Shown: positions 1 to 17,400 of the stretch, in pieces
Layout: each line of letters opens with the position of its first letter
Position numbering within the stretch: position 1 is the stretch's first letter
Origin: Triplophysa rosa
Taxonomy: Eukaryota; Chordata; Actinopteri; Cypriniformes; Nemacheilidae
Length of the DNA: 64,000 nt
Direction: 5' to 3'
NCBI RefSeq assembly: GCF_024868665.1
Contig: NC_079912.1
Coordinates: 13,952,948-14,016,947, forward strand
Position numbers and translations under genes: made by a program
Notes under the pieces: generated by a model
Database searches by the model: none
What the model was told of the DNA's origin: nothing
What the model saw: the letters and a program-made list of their open reading frames with translations, nothing else

Positions 1-524
1 TGACTCTCGACAAGACAAGAGCCATCAAACACCACATACCAGAATCACCTAGTGTGCTTTTTAAAATGACAGAAAAAGTATTCAAATGTGATTGCTTGTA
101 AGGAGATACAATGGTGGTGGTGCTTAGGTTTCAGCAATAAATCTAGAAGCCAAAAAAATTCTGCTTGGCCGACACTTTGCGAGCGTGTGGTCCTGTTGTA
201 CATACTTGTGTTCTTACGTTACTGTGGCGCCAGCTAACCTCACTACTCAAGGGGGCGATAGAGTTACCTTCTAATGCCTGTGCCATTAAATCAAATGTGC
301 TGTTCTTCAGATTGTTAGCTATAAACACAATCTAACTTGCAAGATTCTCTACAAACTGTTGCTCTGCTACTAAAGACTAAACTAAAGAAAACTAACAGTA
401 GATTACAATCTTAACTTTCAATATTTGCAATTGCATATCTGAGAATAGTATGTTTCTGGATTGAAATATATGAGAAACACCAAAGTAGAGGAATAAATGG
501 ACATGGTTTAAAATGTAAAAGTAC

Positions 525-5903
<5,379 letters not shown>

Positions 5904-6270
5904 CTTCCATACACTACCCCTGTGGGAAAAAGAGAGAACAAGAAACGTTAATACCTAAAAAAAAGTGTTTAGCACAACAAATGAATCAGCCATGAAACTA
6001 CATTCGTCACTATGAACAAAATATTAGTATGCTGTTTTTTTCTAGCAGTCATTGTGGTTAAGCTTCTCGCGTCATTTGCAGCATCATACATGTAAAAAAA
6101 TCTTAAGTCATCATTTTCTTCCGTTTTTTTTCTTGTTCTTTTTCTTCACATTTCCACAGCAGTGGACAATAAAGTTTAAACTAACTAAACTTCATTTTTT
6201 ACAGTAAGGCAGAGTGTAGGTTGGTTTAGAACTCCGGGTCCACAGTCTCTGAAGATGCTTTCCACAGTAA

Positions 6271-6748
6271 CACCGCATCCTAACCAAACGCGACGCGACG
6301 CGATGAGATTCCTGCGATAAGCAATTTGTTTGTCCATACCGAACGCGAAAAAGGGGCGGGACGCGACAATCAATCGGAACAGTTTTTCTCTGTCCACGCA
6401 GCCTCTCACGCTGCAGCTGAAGAGTGCAGAAAGAGAGTTGCGTCCTGTTCTCATGACTTCAGTGATGCCTCACCGGACGCTATGCTATGATTTTAGAATC
6501 TAAACGTATGTAATCAAACTCATATAGCCTGTACTCAGCCATGTTTGGCGATTGATATTCATGAGGTGCAGAACTCGCATCGAATGAGACCGTTGTGTGG
6601 GCGGAGCTGTCAGGCGCGACGTCGCAGAAATATCTCAAATAGAAACGGCCGTTGCTCGTCGCGGCTGGTTAGGACAAAACCTCTGATTAACATGGAAAAT
6701 ATACCTTTTATTGCGCGTCGCGGCGTCGCGTTTGGCTAGGACACGGTG
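6271..6748. mobile_element. PIF/Harbinger-like MITE, about 480 bp
   Basis: The left end CACCGCATCCTAACCAAACG pairs with the right end, whose reverse complement is CACCGTGTCCTAGCCAAACG. Both continue into GC-rich CGCGACGCGACGCG-type sequence. TAA flanks both sides (6268-6270 and 6749-6751), matching the 3-bp TWA target duplication of Harbinger elements. No transposase ORF is present, so it is non-autonomous. Confidence 0.8.
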
Positions 6749-7915
6749 TAAGATTACATTGTGTAAACCACAACAAAAATACATAATTAGTTAAAGTTTA
6801 AGATAAAGTATCTTTTTTATTATTATTTAAGTGACGTGTCCGATTCAAACTATTATTGAGATTTGAATCTAGTTAAAGTCCAGTACACAGGGAAATTCAA
6901 AGTGGAAACAACCATTCCATACAGTGTCTGCTAAGTGCATCATCTAACACAAACTGAAACACATCCGTTTGCACCCACATCAATCAGCCTTGTGAGGTTG
7001 AAGCGGGTGCCCGGATAAAAACACTAGAAAACTGAACCTCCGCCAGCCAGGTGTAACTGATACAGGCACGGGTTCAAAAGAAAAAAAGTCTCAGAACAAA
7101 AAACAATAGGATGGTGAGGTGATATCATCTGTATTTTCTGGAAATATTGAGCAGTGCAATGTGATCTTTATGAGGACATTAAAAGAAACAGAGAGAGAGA
7201 CAGAGAGCGAGATGGTTAGTGTATTAACAGTTAATGCAGGAAGGGGAACATTTCTCTCTCCCTCGGCTCTCACTGCCAAGTTTCCCGAATTCTTTCCTGT
7301 CAGGTTAAACTAACAACTTCCCGTCAGGAGGAGGAGGGTGGTCCACTGCTCCCAGACTGCAAATCTCGCTCTCTGTCTTTCGCACACACACACAAACACG
7401 CGCACACACTCCCATCAATTGTACGTAAAGATTAATGAAGCCTCACAGAAAGACTAACTCAAACATGGGAGGGAACCACAGAACAGAACTCCAAAAATAT
7501 GTTAAAAAACGACTCTGCGAAAATAAATGAAGTCTACGTCTTGGGATTTGGACTTGTTTTCCTGGAGTTAGTAGGTACATAGCCATTAGCTATTAGCCAA
7601 ACTCTGCTGACGGAATAGAATGTGTGCCATTTACAGATTTTGGGATTGGCCCCAAATAAATGTTTTTCCGTTCCAACAACAGAAATAAACAAGTCGTGCG
7701 GTCTGTATGAAGCTGTGGAGAGATGTTATTTAGTCTGGACTGGGCAGAAAATGTCAGTAATGAAGTCATCTCTTCTATTTACCAGCTTGCTAAAACAACG
7801 ATTGAGATCTTTGCTTAGTACAAACGCAGCATATTTGTTTTTTCGTATGTGAAATACAAGCGGTGTAATGTGCGAAATACACTGACACGAACAACAGCTT
7901 TTTTCTACCAGACTA

Positions 7916-8182
7916 ATAAATAGTTCACCCAAAAAAGAAAATGACTTCACATCATTTGTTCACTCTTGTGTCATTTTAAACCGGTATGATGACAGAAAAC
8001 AAAAATAGTTATTTTTGAAGAATTTGGGTAACCAAACAACATTGGGCCCCATAGACTTCCACTGAACGGGCACAAAACCACAGAGACATTTCTCAAAATA
8101 TCTTCTTTTGTTTATTCATATTTTGAATGAAATTAGATGAATAAATGACGACTTAATTTTTTGGGGGTGAACTATCCCTTTA
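7916..8182. mobile_element. TTAA-type palindromic MITE (copy 1)
   Basis: It starts with a TAGTTCACCC end and finishes GGGTGAACTATCCCTTTA, the two inverted ends of a family found at least seven times in this window. The internal phrase about a 'GACTTCCA' block followed by AAATATCTTC is shared with the other copies. The left outer end is worn. Confidence 0.8.
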
Positions 8183-8420
8183 GAATCAGAATCAGAAGGA
8201 GGTTTATTACAAAGTGTGTACACACACAAGGAATTTGACTTGGCGACAGGAGCTTAGTGCAGAAGAAAGTGTACACATGGTGCAAACATAGTGCGAATAT
8301 ACATTAAGATAGAAAAAATGAGAATGAAATAAAAACAATAATGCACTATATACAAAAAGTGAAAATATATAGACAAAAACAACATAAAAACGACTTTTTT
8401 AAAAGAGTGTACAGATGTGT
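8183..8420. repeat. interspersed repeat starting AGAATCAGAATCAG
   Basis: It directly abuts the preceding MITE. The opening (AATCAG repeats, then a TTTATTAC block and ACACACAAGGAATTTGACTT) resembles a repeat I recall as widespread in fish genomes. Its class is not certain and no ORF is present. Confidence 0.5.
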
Positions 8421-10230
8421 TTAATACTACTCATCACTGTTACCATTACTGCAAACAACTACCATGTCTTATTTCCACAAATCCCAAAAACAGTGATACT
8501 ACAACTGATATTTGTAATCGCTGCTTAAGAAAATAATGATCACAGTTCATAGCATGTTCTTAATAGAAAAACGTTATGGTTGCACCCTTTTGGCTTTTAA
8601 TCTATAGACCATCAGCAACTGATGGTAAACTGTTACCATTACTACAAATACAACTGCGGTTTCTAGGTCTTAACAATAGCAATATTAAGTTCTTAACACC
8701 CTGCAAAGCTGTGCTGTGTGTCGTGAGCAATCAACATAACAGCTGTTGGAATGCAAGTCGAAAAAAGGGGCCAATGGTCTCTCCTTTGCTGTCAAGCCAC
8801 CTGTCACAGGCATCAAAAGTTATCCCCCGTGAACACACACACATGGTCTATCCAGCTCATTTCATCACCTTTGAGACAAACACTTTCTAGATTACAACTA
8901 ATGGAAGATTCTTTAGCACTGCAATTTATTTATGTTGCGCCACAAATAAATGTGGAGCGTTCACAAGTACCACAGGTAAAAAAAAACATTCGCCTATTAT
9001 AATATAAGACCCTTTAGAGATAATGGATCACATTGATCTGAGCATCTGGATGAGGGCTTACAAAAGGCATGTGCGTTTCGACTCATTTGCGGGAGAATGA
9101 GCGAAAGAGAGAGAGACAAAAAGCATAATGCCGAAGTGACTTCATAATGCCTCTTTGTGACTAAATGGAGCCTTTTCTTCTAAGGCCACTCTGGTCGCCA
9201 TTGTCCTCTAGTGTGTGTGAAATTCATTTTGACAACCCTACTAATGGGATAAAACTGCTTTCGGCTGCCCGCGGGCCTCCCTCGTACCGCTCACATTCCA
9301 TCTGCTATCCGCACGGAGGAGGAGGAAGAGGCGACGAGGAGCGAAGGGAGGAGGTGAGGTTTATCTCCTTACGACGTCTTGAGTCGCTGAATATGTAATC
9401 GCTCCTCTTCCTTTACGCCATTTATGTTCTTCAACCCCCCACCCCATCCACGATTCTCCAAACATCACAATACCCCCCTTTAGATAAACACATGCGGTGT
9501 CAAGTGTGAGGGGTGCCGGGTTCAACTGCCTGCGCGGGCCCACGGCCCACAATGCCGCAGCACATATCTGCCTTGCGGGAGGCCCGTTGCTCTGGGCGAC
9601 AGTAACAGGCAGAACGCATCTTAATAGAGTGGAGAGTCATTGTAAAGCAGTGAGCCGACACAGGGACAATAACCCCACGGCCCGCTGTGAAAGGAGAGAC
9701 GCTTCTCGGAAGGGCCAGAGGAAGAGCTGATGGGGGCAGCTCAATGGCCAAGTGAGCGCTGGAGGTTTGGGTCGATGGGGGGGGGGTTGTGGGTTGGATA
9801 GCCTAGAGTGGTTAGGGATGTGGGGGGATCGCAGGTATCGGGGTCCAAATTAGAGAGTGGATGTCAATGGGTGAGTGACCAGGGAGAGGGAATTGAGATG
9901 GTGAATGCTTGAAGTTTGCTGGCCATTTGGTTGAAGAAGCCAAAATACAGTTCAGATGAAGAATTTTAATGATGGAAGAATTAAAATAACTTTCACATGG
10001 CTTTCCGTCTGTGTACTTCTAACGTTAGTGCTGGGTGATTTAAAACAGGTGCATCTAAATATTTTTTTGCCATTTGGTAACGTACGTTTCAAAGGAAGCA
10101 TCATTTTAACAGAGAAACAATAGATGCAAAGTAGATTCAAAATGCAAAAAAGTCCAAAACTTAAAAATTATAATAATACTTTGCACAGTTTCACCTAAAA
10201 AATGAAAATAAAACTATTACAATTATTGCT

Positions 10231-10453
10231 TAAAGTGATATTTCACCCAAAAATGAAAATTCTCCCATTCACTTCTATTGTATGGACACAAAACCAATGC
10301 AAAGTGAAAAGATGCCGTCACTATTCAGTTAACAACATTCTTTAAAGTAACTTTTGTGTTCTGCAGAAGAAAGTCAGTCATACAGGTTTGAAATGACAAG
10401 AGGGTGAGTAAATGATGACAGAATATTCATTTCTGGGCGAACTTTACCTTTAA
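10231..10453. mobile_element. TTAA-type palindromic MITE (copy 2)
   Basis: Inverted ends TTAAAGTGATATTTCACCC and GGCGAACTTTACCTTTAA match the family of copies at 7916, 23421 and 27676. The copy is short (about 220 bp) and sits in boc intron 1. Confidence 0.85.
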
Positions 10454-11459
10454 GTTTATGTTTCAGTTCACAAAATCCAACTTTTAATTTACGTCATGAA
10501 TATTTAATATAACAGTCAACCCTAAAACTAGACAAACATCACCTGCTACTATGATCTCACTCCACCTTCAGGCTCTTCTCCATCACTAAACTTCTGGAAC
10601 TTTCTCATGGCTCTCAGAAGAGATTAGCAGGTGTAGGCAAAGTTGAGTCTTTTCTAGTTCTGCCAAGGCTCCCACAATGCACTGACATCAGTTTTTCCCA
10701 TGCTGGAAAATTAAACATCAAAAGGGCCACTAACAAGCCAATACCCCACCATCTCCCTTCCCTTCAATGTATTAATGAGCAACATCCACCCCTGCCCAAA
10801 AAACTGCAATAATGAGACCCACTCAGTGGATTAACAAGCGAACGATTGAGCCAAGACCTGAGGCTCTAATCAATTAACCGCACCAATATTTGCATAATTC
10901 ATATAACAAGGCAGCGTTAACAAGCGCACGCTAATTATTGAGTTTGGGACGTTTAAGGAGGAGGGTCACATGACTGCATTCCTCCGTCTGGCCGTCCGAT
11001 GGGAACTGTCAGTTAGGATTAGACCAACTCTATTTGTGTGCTACTCCCCTCCAAGGCAGGTATAATGAGAGGTCCAGATCCTCTAAAATCCATTACAAAA
11101 CTGCCTTATTAGGAAAATATTGTCAAGTCATGCAATCGGTAAATGGGTCCAATGAGCTTAGATCATTTCACAAAACACCTTACAAATACAGAAAAGGGGC
11201 CATTGGTTTGAGAAAACAACAGTCTTTTTATTATAGTTGCAAAGAAATGCCTGACGTCAGTGAATATGTATTCTGGATTGAAAAAGGCAAAAATGATGAA
11301 TTATTGTCTCTCGAAAAACCTGATTATGACTTTGTTGTGATGACACAGGAAATATACCAGAAACAGAAAATATAGGCCTATCAGAAAAAAGACTAGGTCA
11401 GAGCTATGAATGTTTTTATCAAGGCCCTAAAAAGCTGCTGCAATGTAACAAAATCACTT

Positions 11460-11911
11460 TTAGGCTCGATTCACATTTCGCGTCTAAAACCATGCGGAAA
11501 ATGCGAGCTGCACTGCGTTCTCCTTTTTTCCAAAGCGCCTGAACTTTGCGCTCTCTTGGCGTCTGTCGTCGCTAAGCAACCATGGGCCAAGATAGCCCTT
11601 GAGACGAGGAGGTATAAACAAAGGATATTTGGATTATATGCACTGAAAATACCTTGCAATAACTCTGCTACTAGAATTAGTTATGCTGTGATCATCTGTG
11701 TCTCCATCTTAATTGAGCTTGTCTATATTGGCTGGTTGGTTCTTGTCACATGACCTGCGGTGCGCTTGCGCCTTTCTGAAAAGTTGAGATTTTTTTATCT
11801 CGATGCGGCGCCGACGCTCCTGAAAAAAAGAGCGCGTCGCCCCCTATTTCCGTCTACATTTAAAATAACTAATATGCACGCGGAAGAGACGCGAAATGTG
11901 AATCCGGCCTA
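11460..11911. mobile_element. MITE with 26-bp inverted ends (Harbinger-like)
   Basis: The left end TTAGGCTCGATTCACATTTC and the reverse complement of the right end, TTAGGCCGGATTCACATTTC, agree and both run on into GCGTCT. The outer TTA/TAA could be a 3-bp target duplication. The interior is GC-rich and has no transposase. Confidence 0.75.
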
Positions 11912-11936
11912 AGAACAACTAAAAATACTAAGTAAT

Positions 11937-13230
11937 TAGGGGTGTAACGATACACTCAGCTCATGATTCGGTACATATCTCGATGCTGGGTTCACGATAC
12001 GATACACATCTCGAAATTTTGAACAAAATTAAAAAATTAAACTGAAATTCAAATAACATTTATTTTTAAAATATTAACAATTTCAGTAACTTATTTTGTT
12101 GCACATTCAACTTAATAAAGAATTTAAACATTTTAAGGTTTAACTGAAATTAGAATTAAGATCAGTGTCAATTTTGACAGCAAATTTTGATTTAGTTTTA
12201 GTCATAGTCTTTTGACTAAAATGCAATTTAGTTTTAGTCATCCCAATTTATCATAGCTTTAATCTATTTTTAGTCGACGAAATCTACATTATATTTAGTC
12301 TACTAAAATCTATCTGGATTAACTCATTTAATTGGTGTAATTAAATGTTCCATACAAAGATATTCAACATAATTTACTTTACCTTGGAATTAAATTAAAC
12401 CAGGTCATTACCTTTATTTTTCAGAAAAGTTGAGTAACTACTGGATATGCATTGTTGTAACACAGAGAACATTAGACCATGAACGACATGTAGCAGTTCA
12501 TTCAGTCTCATTTTGACTCAATTGACTCGTTCGTTCAGTGAAGGGCGTGTTCATTCAGTACATTCAACCAATGAAACGCTCTGACAGAGCTCACACTCAA
12601 GCGCTATTGGCTCGTGTCTCTTTAAAGCTGCGCTGTCTTTGCTTGAGACAGTAATGAATGAGAAAAATCTTTCAAAAAGACATATTACATAAACTGTATT
12701 ACATTTCTTCAATCATGCAAATCACATACTTGTTTTTTAGCATGTCATTCGATCTTTTAATATACAATACGACTCACTTCATCGCTTCTCTGATCGATAC
12801 AGCGCTGGTTTCTTTTGGCTTACTTTATGTTGCATATCACGTTATGCAGCAGCTCACGTTAGCGGATAAATTAACATTGGCATTTAAAAACGCTTGTGCT
12901 GTCTTTGTAATGAGTTTCGAGGTGACTCGCCTGCAGTCACGCTTCAAGTTTGCTGTGTTTTACCGGTGATTGTGAAGGAAATTATGACGCTTTGTAAACC
13001 ACTTGTTGACACAGATTGTGTCTTGTGCTTCCCCTTCTCACAGAGACTTCTCTCTCTACCGCATATGTGAGATAAGCACACGTGACGCGCTGGCGCAGAG
13101 TAGGTAGCGTCTTGACCGCTAAACGAATAGAATTAAACATATAGTAAAATATCCCCATCTCTCTACGATGCGCATCGTAACATTTTTGCATCACGAAATA
13201 TCGTAATACGACGTATCGTTACACCCCTAG
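11937..13230. mobile_element. hAT-like non-autonomous DNA transposon, about 1.3 kb
   Basis: Ends are GGGGTGTAACGATAC at the left and GTATCGTTACACCCC at the right, an exact 15-bp inverted repeat. The next bases (acgatacga / tcgtaatacg) also partly pair. Ends of this type are common in fish hAT relatives. A 103-codon ORF inside (12658-12969) has no transposase features. A clean 8-bp target duplication is not visible, so the superfamily is tentative. Confidence 0.7.
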
Positions 13231-16200
13231 AAGGAATACATAAAAAGCAGCATTAAACAAATTGAGGTCTAATCCTTTGAAATACAAAACTAAATCTGTC
13301 AATACACTTATTGACAAACACATATACCCAAGTAATGTTCAGTAGAAATTAAAGACAAAATATCAATATCCTAAATATTCTTGTTAAATCACGTTAGACA
13401 AACACACTGAATCATGCTGAGCAATTGTTATATGGAGGGTTGTGGGCTTTGCAGAGGACCTGGCAACTTTTCCATCAGAGTGAATGGAACCAATTATATG
13501 TCTCAAGCGATTTCTCCACATTTTTCAACAGGAACCCGGTGTTCCTCGACTGCCAAAAACAGCCAAAATGAGAGAAAAATCACAATATGTAATTAAATAG
13601 TAGTAAGACGTGCGAACTATAAACTGACGTAAAAAAAGTATAAACGGTTTATAAAGCACATGTGAAATAATTATCTTTTACCCAAAAGGCTGTTAACAGC
13701 CTAGACACAACAAACTCAAAACAAAACGCCAACAAAAAGGACATTTAGAAGTATAATACTGTCTAAAATGTCTTTCAAACAGCTTTAGTAAAGTTCAAGT
13801 CTGATGACTTGGTCTTTTAGGGCCATAGGTTTGGCACGGAAGCTCTTGTCATATATAAACACCTGCAACATCCATGACCGCACAGTTTGTAGACACATCA
13901 AAAGCAAAACAAACCACAAAATATACAAACCCCGGCGAACTACAAAACAATACAGTACAAGGCCTTTGGACGTGTCATGGTGTCCTAAAGGCAACACTGA
14001 TATCAGTCCTAAGCTATAACCTTTTCTTAAGTTACAATATAAACCGCCACGCGGAAACAAACATGTTTTAAGGTGTTGACAAACAAAGTGCATGTTTTGC
14101 ACATCTTTCATGTATTTTGCACTAAATAATTTGTATATTTAAAAAAAATTGTGTTTCTTATGACATGAGGATGAGTACATAAGGTTAATTTTTGGTTTAT
14201 TTAACTTCATCTCTTGTAACAATGTAATCCTGAGATTGATGTTTCCATAAAGAACTTTCTCAACTCAAGGATTGTTTGCAGAACATCAGTGAAACAAACG
14301 TTACACGGTGGCATACAATCTTACTTCTTAGACAATGAAGAGGACCTCTTGTGTGTGCGTTTGCAGATGTGTGTGACTGTGACAGTGTGAGCTACAGCTC
14401 TCTGAAGGCGAGTTATCGAGTGTGTGTGAATGGCCTCTGAGAGTGTCTCCATTACTCTGTGCTTGTCAAACGGCTCTTAATCTTTGTACAAATATCTGCT
14501 TTACACACACTGAGCTATTTGTCTGCAAACAGTCGCTGCTTACTAACCGAGGTCTGGAGTTTATCAATGATCTCACTCCCTTGCAACAGACAAATTTACA
14601 CAAACAGCAACACGCCACTATGTATGCGTGTTTCCTTGATGTCAGAGACATCATGGTCAAACAAAAGGTTGACACAATACCGTCATAACAATTAGCAGAA
14701 CAACTACTAGTGAATTGATGTGGTAATGCATTAGCGGTTTATAATACTGTACATTTTCAGAAGGTGATGTATTTAAATCTTTAGGGTAAACGTAACCATA
14801 ACACATTTTCTTACAAGGTTTATAATTGTTTCCAGAATTAGCCGTATATTGTTGTTGAACGAGAGTAACTCGAAGTTGAAAATCCCCAGTACTTCTGTTA
14901 AAAAAAGAGAAAACTAGCCACCTGGATGTCCAGGTGTAATCACGCGCCTAATGAAACAGAGAATGGCCTGAAACTAAATTACCCCGGCCAGGTGCAGACC
15001 CAAGGGAGACTTTATACTTGTGAGGTAATTGTTCCTCACTGCAGGCTAAAATTTGTCTCCTGACAGCTGCCATACTTTGAGCTCTGGATAATTCTGAGTA
15101 ACCGGGCTTTTACATTTAGAAATGGCAGCCTGACAAGTCGTGCATTCCACTATGAGAAGATAATCCTGATTGGAGAGCATCTCTTACACACACACACTCA
15201 CGCACGCACAAACCCGCAGATCGTTTCCTCCAGGCTGTTATGGCTGCATGAACATACCCGCTGTAACAGACATGAAAGTCAACCTGGAGGTACTTTTTAT
15301 TGCCTCGTCTTCTCTTGCAAATTAACAGAAAAGTTACACCCTTTAAAACAATAAGCCTTTCCCAAAAATCTCTGCCGCACCGAGAAACCGCCACATTCAA
15401 CAAGACTATTCTTTTCTCATTTGGCAACACGCAGCTTATTCTCAAGTCTATATCTTCGCAAAGGGGTAATAATAACACTTTTTGAATGTTCATCAAGAGA
15501 GTTACTGTCTTTCACCACTAAAAACAAAAGCATTTAAAAACATATGTCTCAACTTCTCACCACGTTGATACCCGATGCGCTCATCTCACCCCTACAATAT
15601 TGTGCTATCAAGCTTTCCAAATCCCCAGACAGGCCCCTCTGGCTCAGTTATGGGATACCTGTTTCACTGAAAGAATGTGGAGCAGTGAGGGCATGTCATC
15701 CAAAAATCTGTGCGTCCATCTGTGCACGGCTAATAGGCCTTCCCAACATTATAACCAAATAAGGTCAGAGCACTATGAAAGCCAACAAGATAATCAGACT
15801 GGAATCAATTATGGAACAACTTTGATCCACCCGACCACTAATCATCTTGAGCAAAATCCCAGCTACCACAGTTTTTCTTCAAATTGAATTCTTGGCAGTC
15901 AAGCGGAGCTATCTGGCTCACAAAAATCAATCAGATAGTTCAAAACAAAGGCCTCGGTTGGCCTGTTTTCATCACTGGAGACAGTGTGACTAATCTTTAA
16001 AACAGGAATTTGAAGTGTTAGGGTCCCAATTAAATTCATTGTCAAATCTGTACAAATATTGAGACAATGACAGATCACATGAAATTGTTCAGAGAGGTTC
16101 ACAACTTATCCATGTAAAGTCAGTGGATGTTTCTTTTAATTAAATACGTAATAATATTTGATACAAAACAACATTAAAGTTTACACAACGCTTATAGAGC

Positions 16201-17008
16201 ATCACCAAATTGTTCTCTGCCATCTTTTGACCTTATAATGTAAAAGCAGATGACATATTTAAACAGCAAAAGTATTGTAGTAAAAAAATTAAGACCTTTA
16301 ACAATCAACAGGTTTGATTTTGGTCAAAGTTTGTTTATATCCAACTATTATAGACTTGAATTGTTTGATATAAAATATACAATAGTCAAAATATAAAGAA
16401 TTGAATAGAAATGCTAATATGCGTTTTGTTTTGGTGTAAACTAGGATTCAACATGGAAATGTCAACTAAAGCGGAATGAGGCCTGTAAAACTATGACAAA
16501 AATGCAGATTTAAATAGAGATGCTCTTGCATCTCATAACAGTTTTACTGACGCTATATTTAACGTTATGCTACATTCATACATCAAACAAGAAGTTCACT
16601 CAAATATAGTTTTACTTAAACTTGGTGTTTGATTAGCATTAACGAATGCACATCTATGGAGCGAAATCGCATTTTACTTAGAAATACGCATTTATAGTCT
16701 ATACAAAACAAAAACAGACAATTTAACATTTGCCACTAATGTGCTGCAACAAGTATCTGATAAGAAAACGTCGAAACAAAATAGCCAGTAAGCTAACACC
16801 CGCATCACTTTTACGGGATTTAAAAAAGAAGCTTCTTCTTTCAGTGATGCACAACATGCGATCATTTCTACAGACTGTACAAAAGTTCAAATATGCAGCA
16901 AACACAGAATAAAGTGAAAAGGAACTCGAGTTATGTATCGGAATAGCATGGTGTGGGGTTCCTAAAAACAAGAGATGATGTTTTGGGGGGAGGAGAGAGA
17001 AGACTTAC

Positions 17009-17400
17009 CAAAAACGTGCAGTAGTCTGGAGTAGAATCCACTACTTTTTAGGTTTCGACTTTTTCCACCAACCGTTTTTTGCCGTTTAATCCAACCGAAA
17101 TGCAAGTCCTCTGTTTCTTTTCTCTCTTTAACCGCTACTGCTTCAGTAATTTACTGCTACAGCAACACCGACATTTTCTTCGGCTCCCCAACTTCTTGCA
17201 GTGAAAGGACGTTTTTGGATGACTGAGCCCTGGAACAATTCTCCCTTTTGCGAGGAACTTTTCGGGTCCTCCCACTTCCCAAGAAGGAGGAGGGATCTGA
17301 ACAATGAAGATTCCTTCCCAAATCTCCGCGCAGTTACGCTTGTCTGTCCTAAAGAAATGCAATTTAAAATTTGAGTGCAACTTTCGCACACTGAGGTGAT
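17009..17400 (-). other. boc: probable boc non-coding first exon (5' UTR) and promoter region
   Basis: A strong minus-strand splice donor (GTAAGT, 17008-17003) closes a stretch with no long boc-frame ORF. It would join the acceptor at 5921-5920, which opens the exon carrying the start codon. Sequence around 17000-17700 has more CpG and fewer repeats than its surroundings, as expected for a promoter. The upstream end of the exon is a guess; only the donor is clear. This leaves an 11-kb first intron. Confidence 0.5.

Larger units (their letters stand above)
5920..17008 (-). other. boc first intron, with repeats and possible regulatory blocks
   Basis: The 11-kb interval contains no exon I can support. 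Recognisable content is a Harbinger-like MITE (6271-6748), TTAA-type MITEs (7916-8182 and 10231-10453), an interspersed repeat (about 8183-8420), a second inverted-repeat element (11460-11911) and a hAT-like element (11937-13230). Repeat-free blocks at about 9040-9400, 10540-10990 and 14920-15110 are candidates for conserved regulatory DNA. Confidence 0.75.

Noticed and set aside
7335..7343. Gli-binding site (AGGGTGGTC) in boc intron 1, suggesting Hedgehog feedback
   Set aside because: One mismatch to TGGGTGGTC and isolated; such a match is expected by chance in 64 kb.
12658..12969. 103-codon plus-strand ORF inside the hAT-like element
   Set aside because: Hydrophobic and without hAT dimerisation or DDE features; the element looks non-autonomous.
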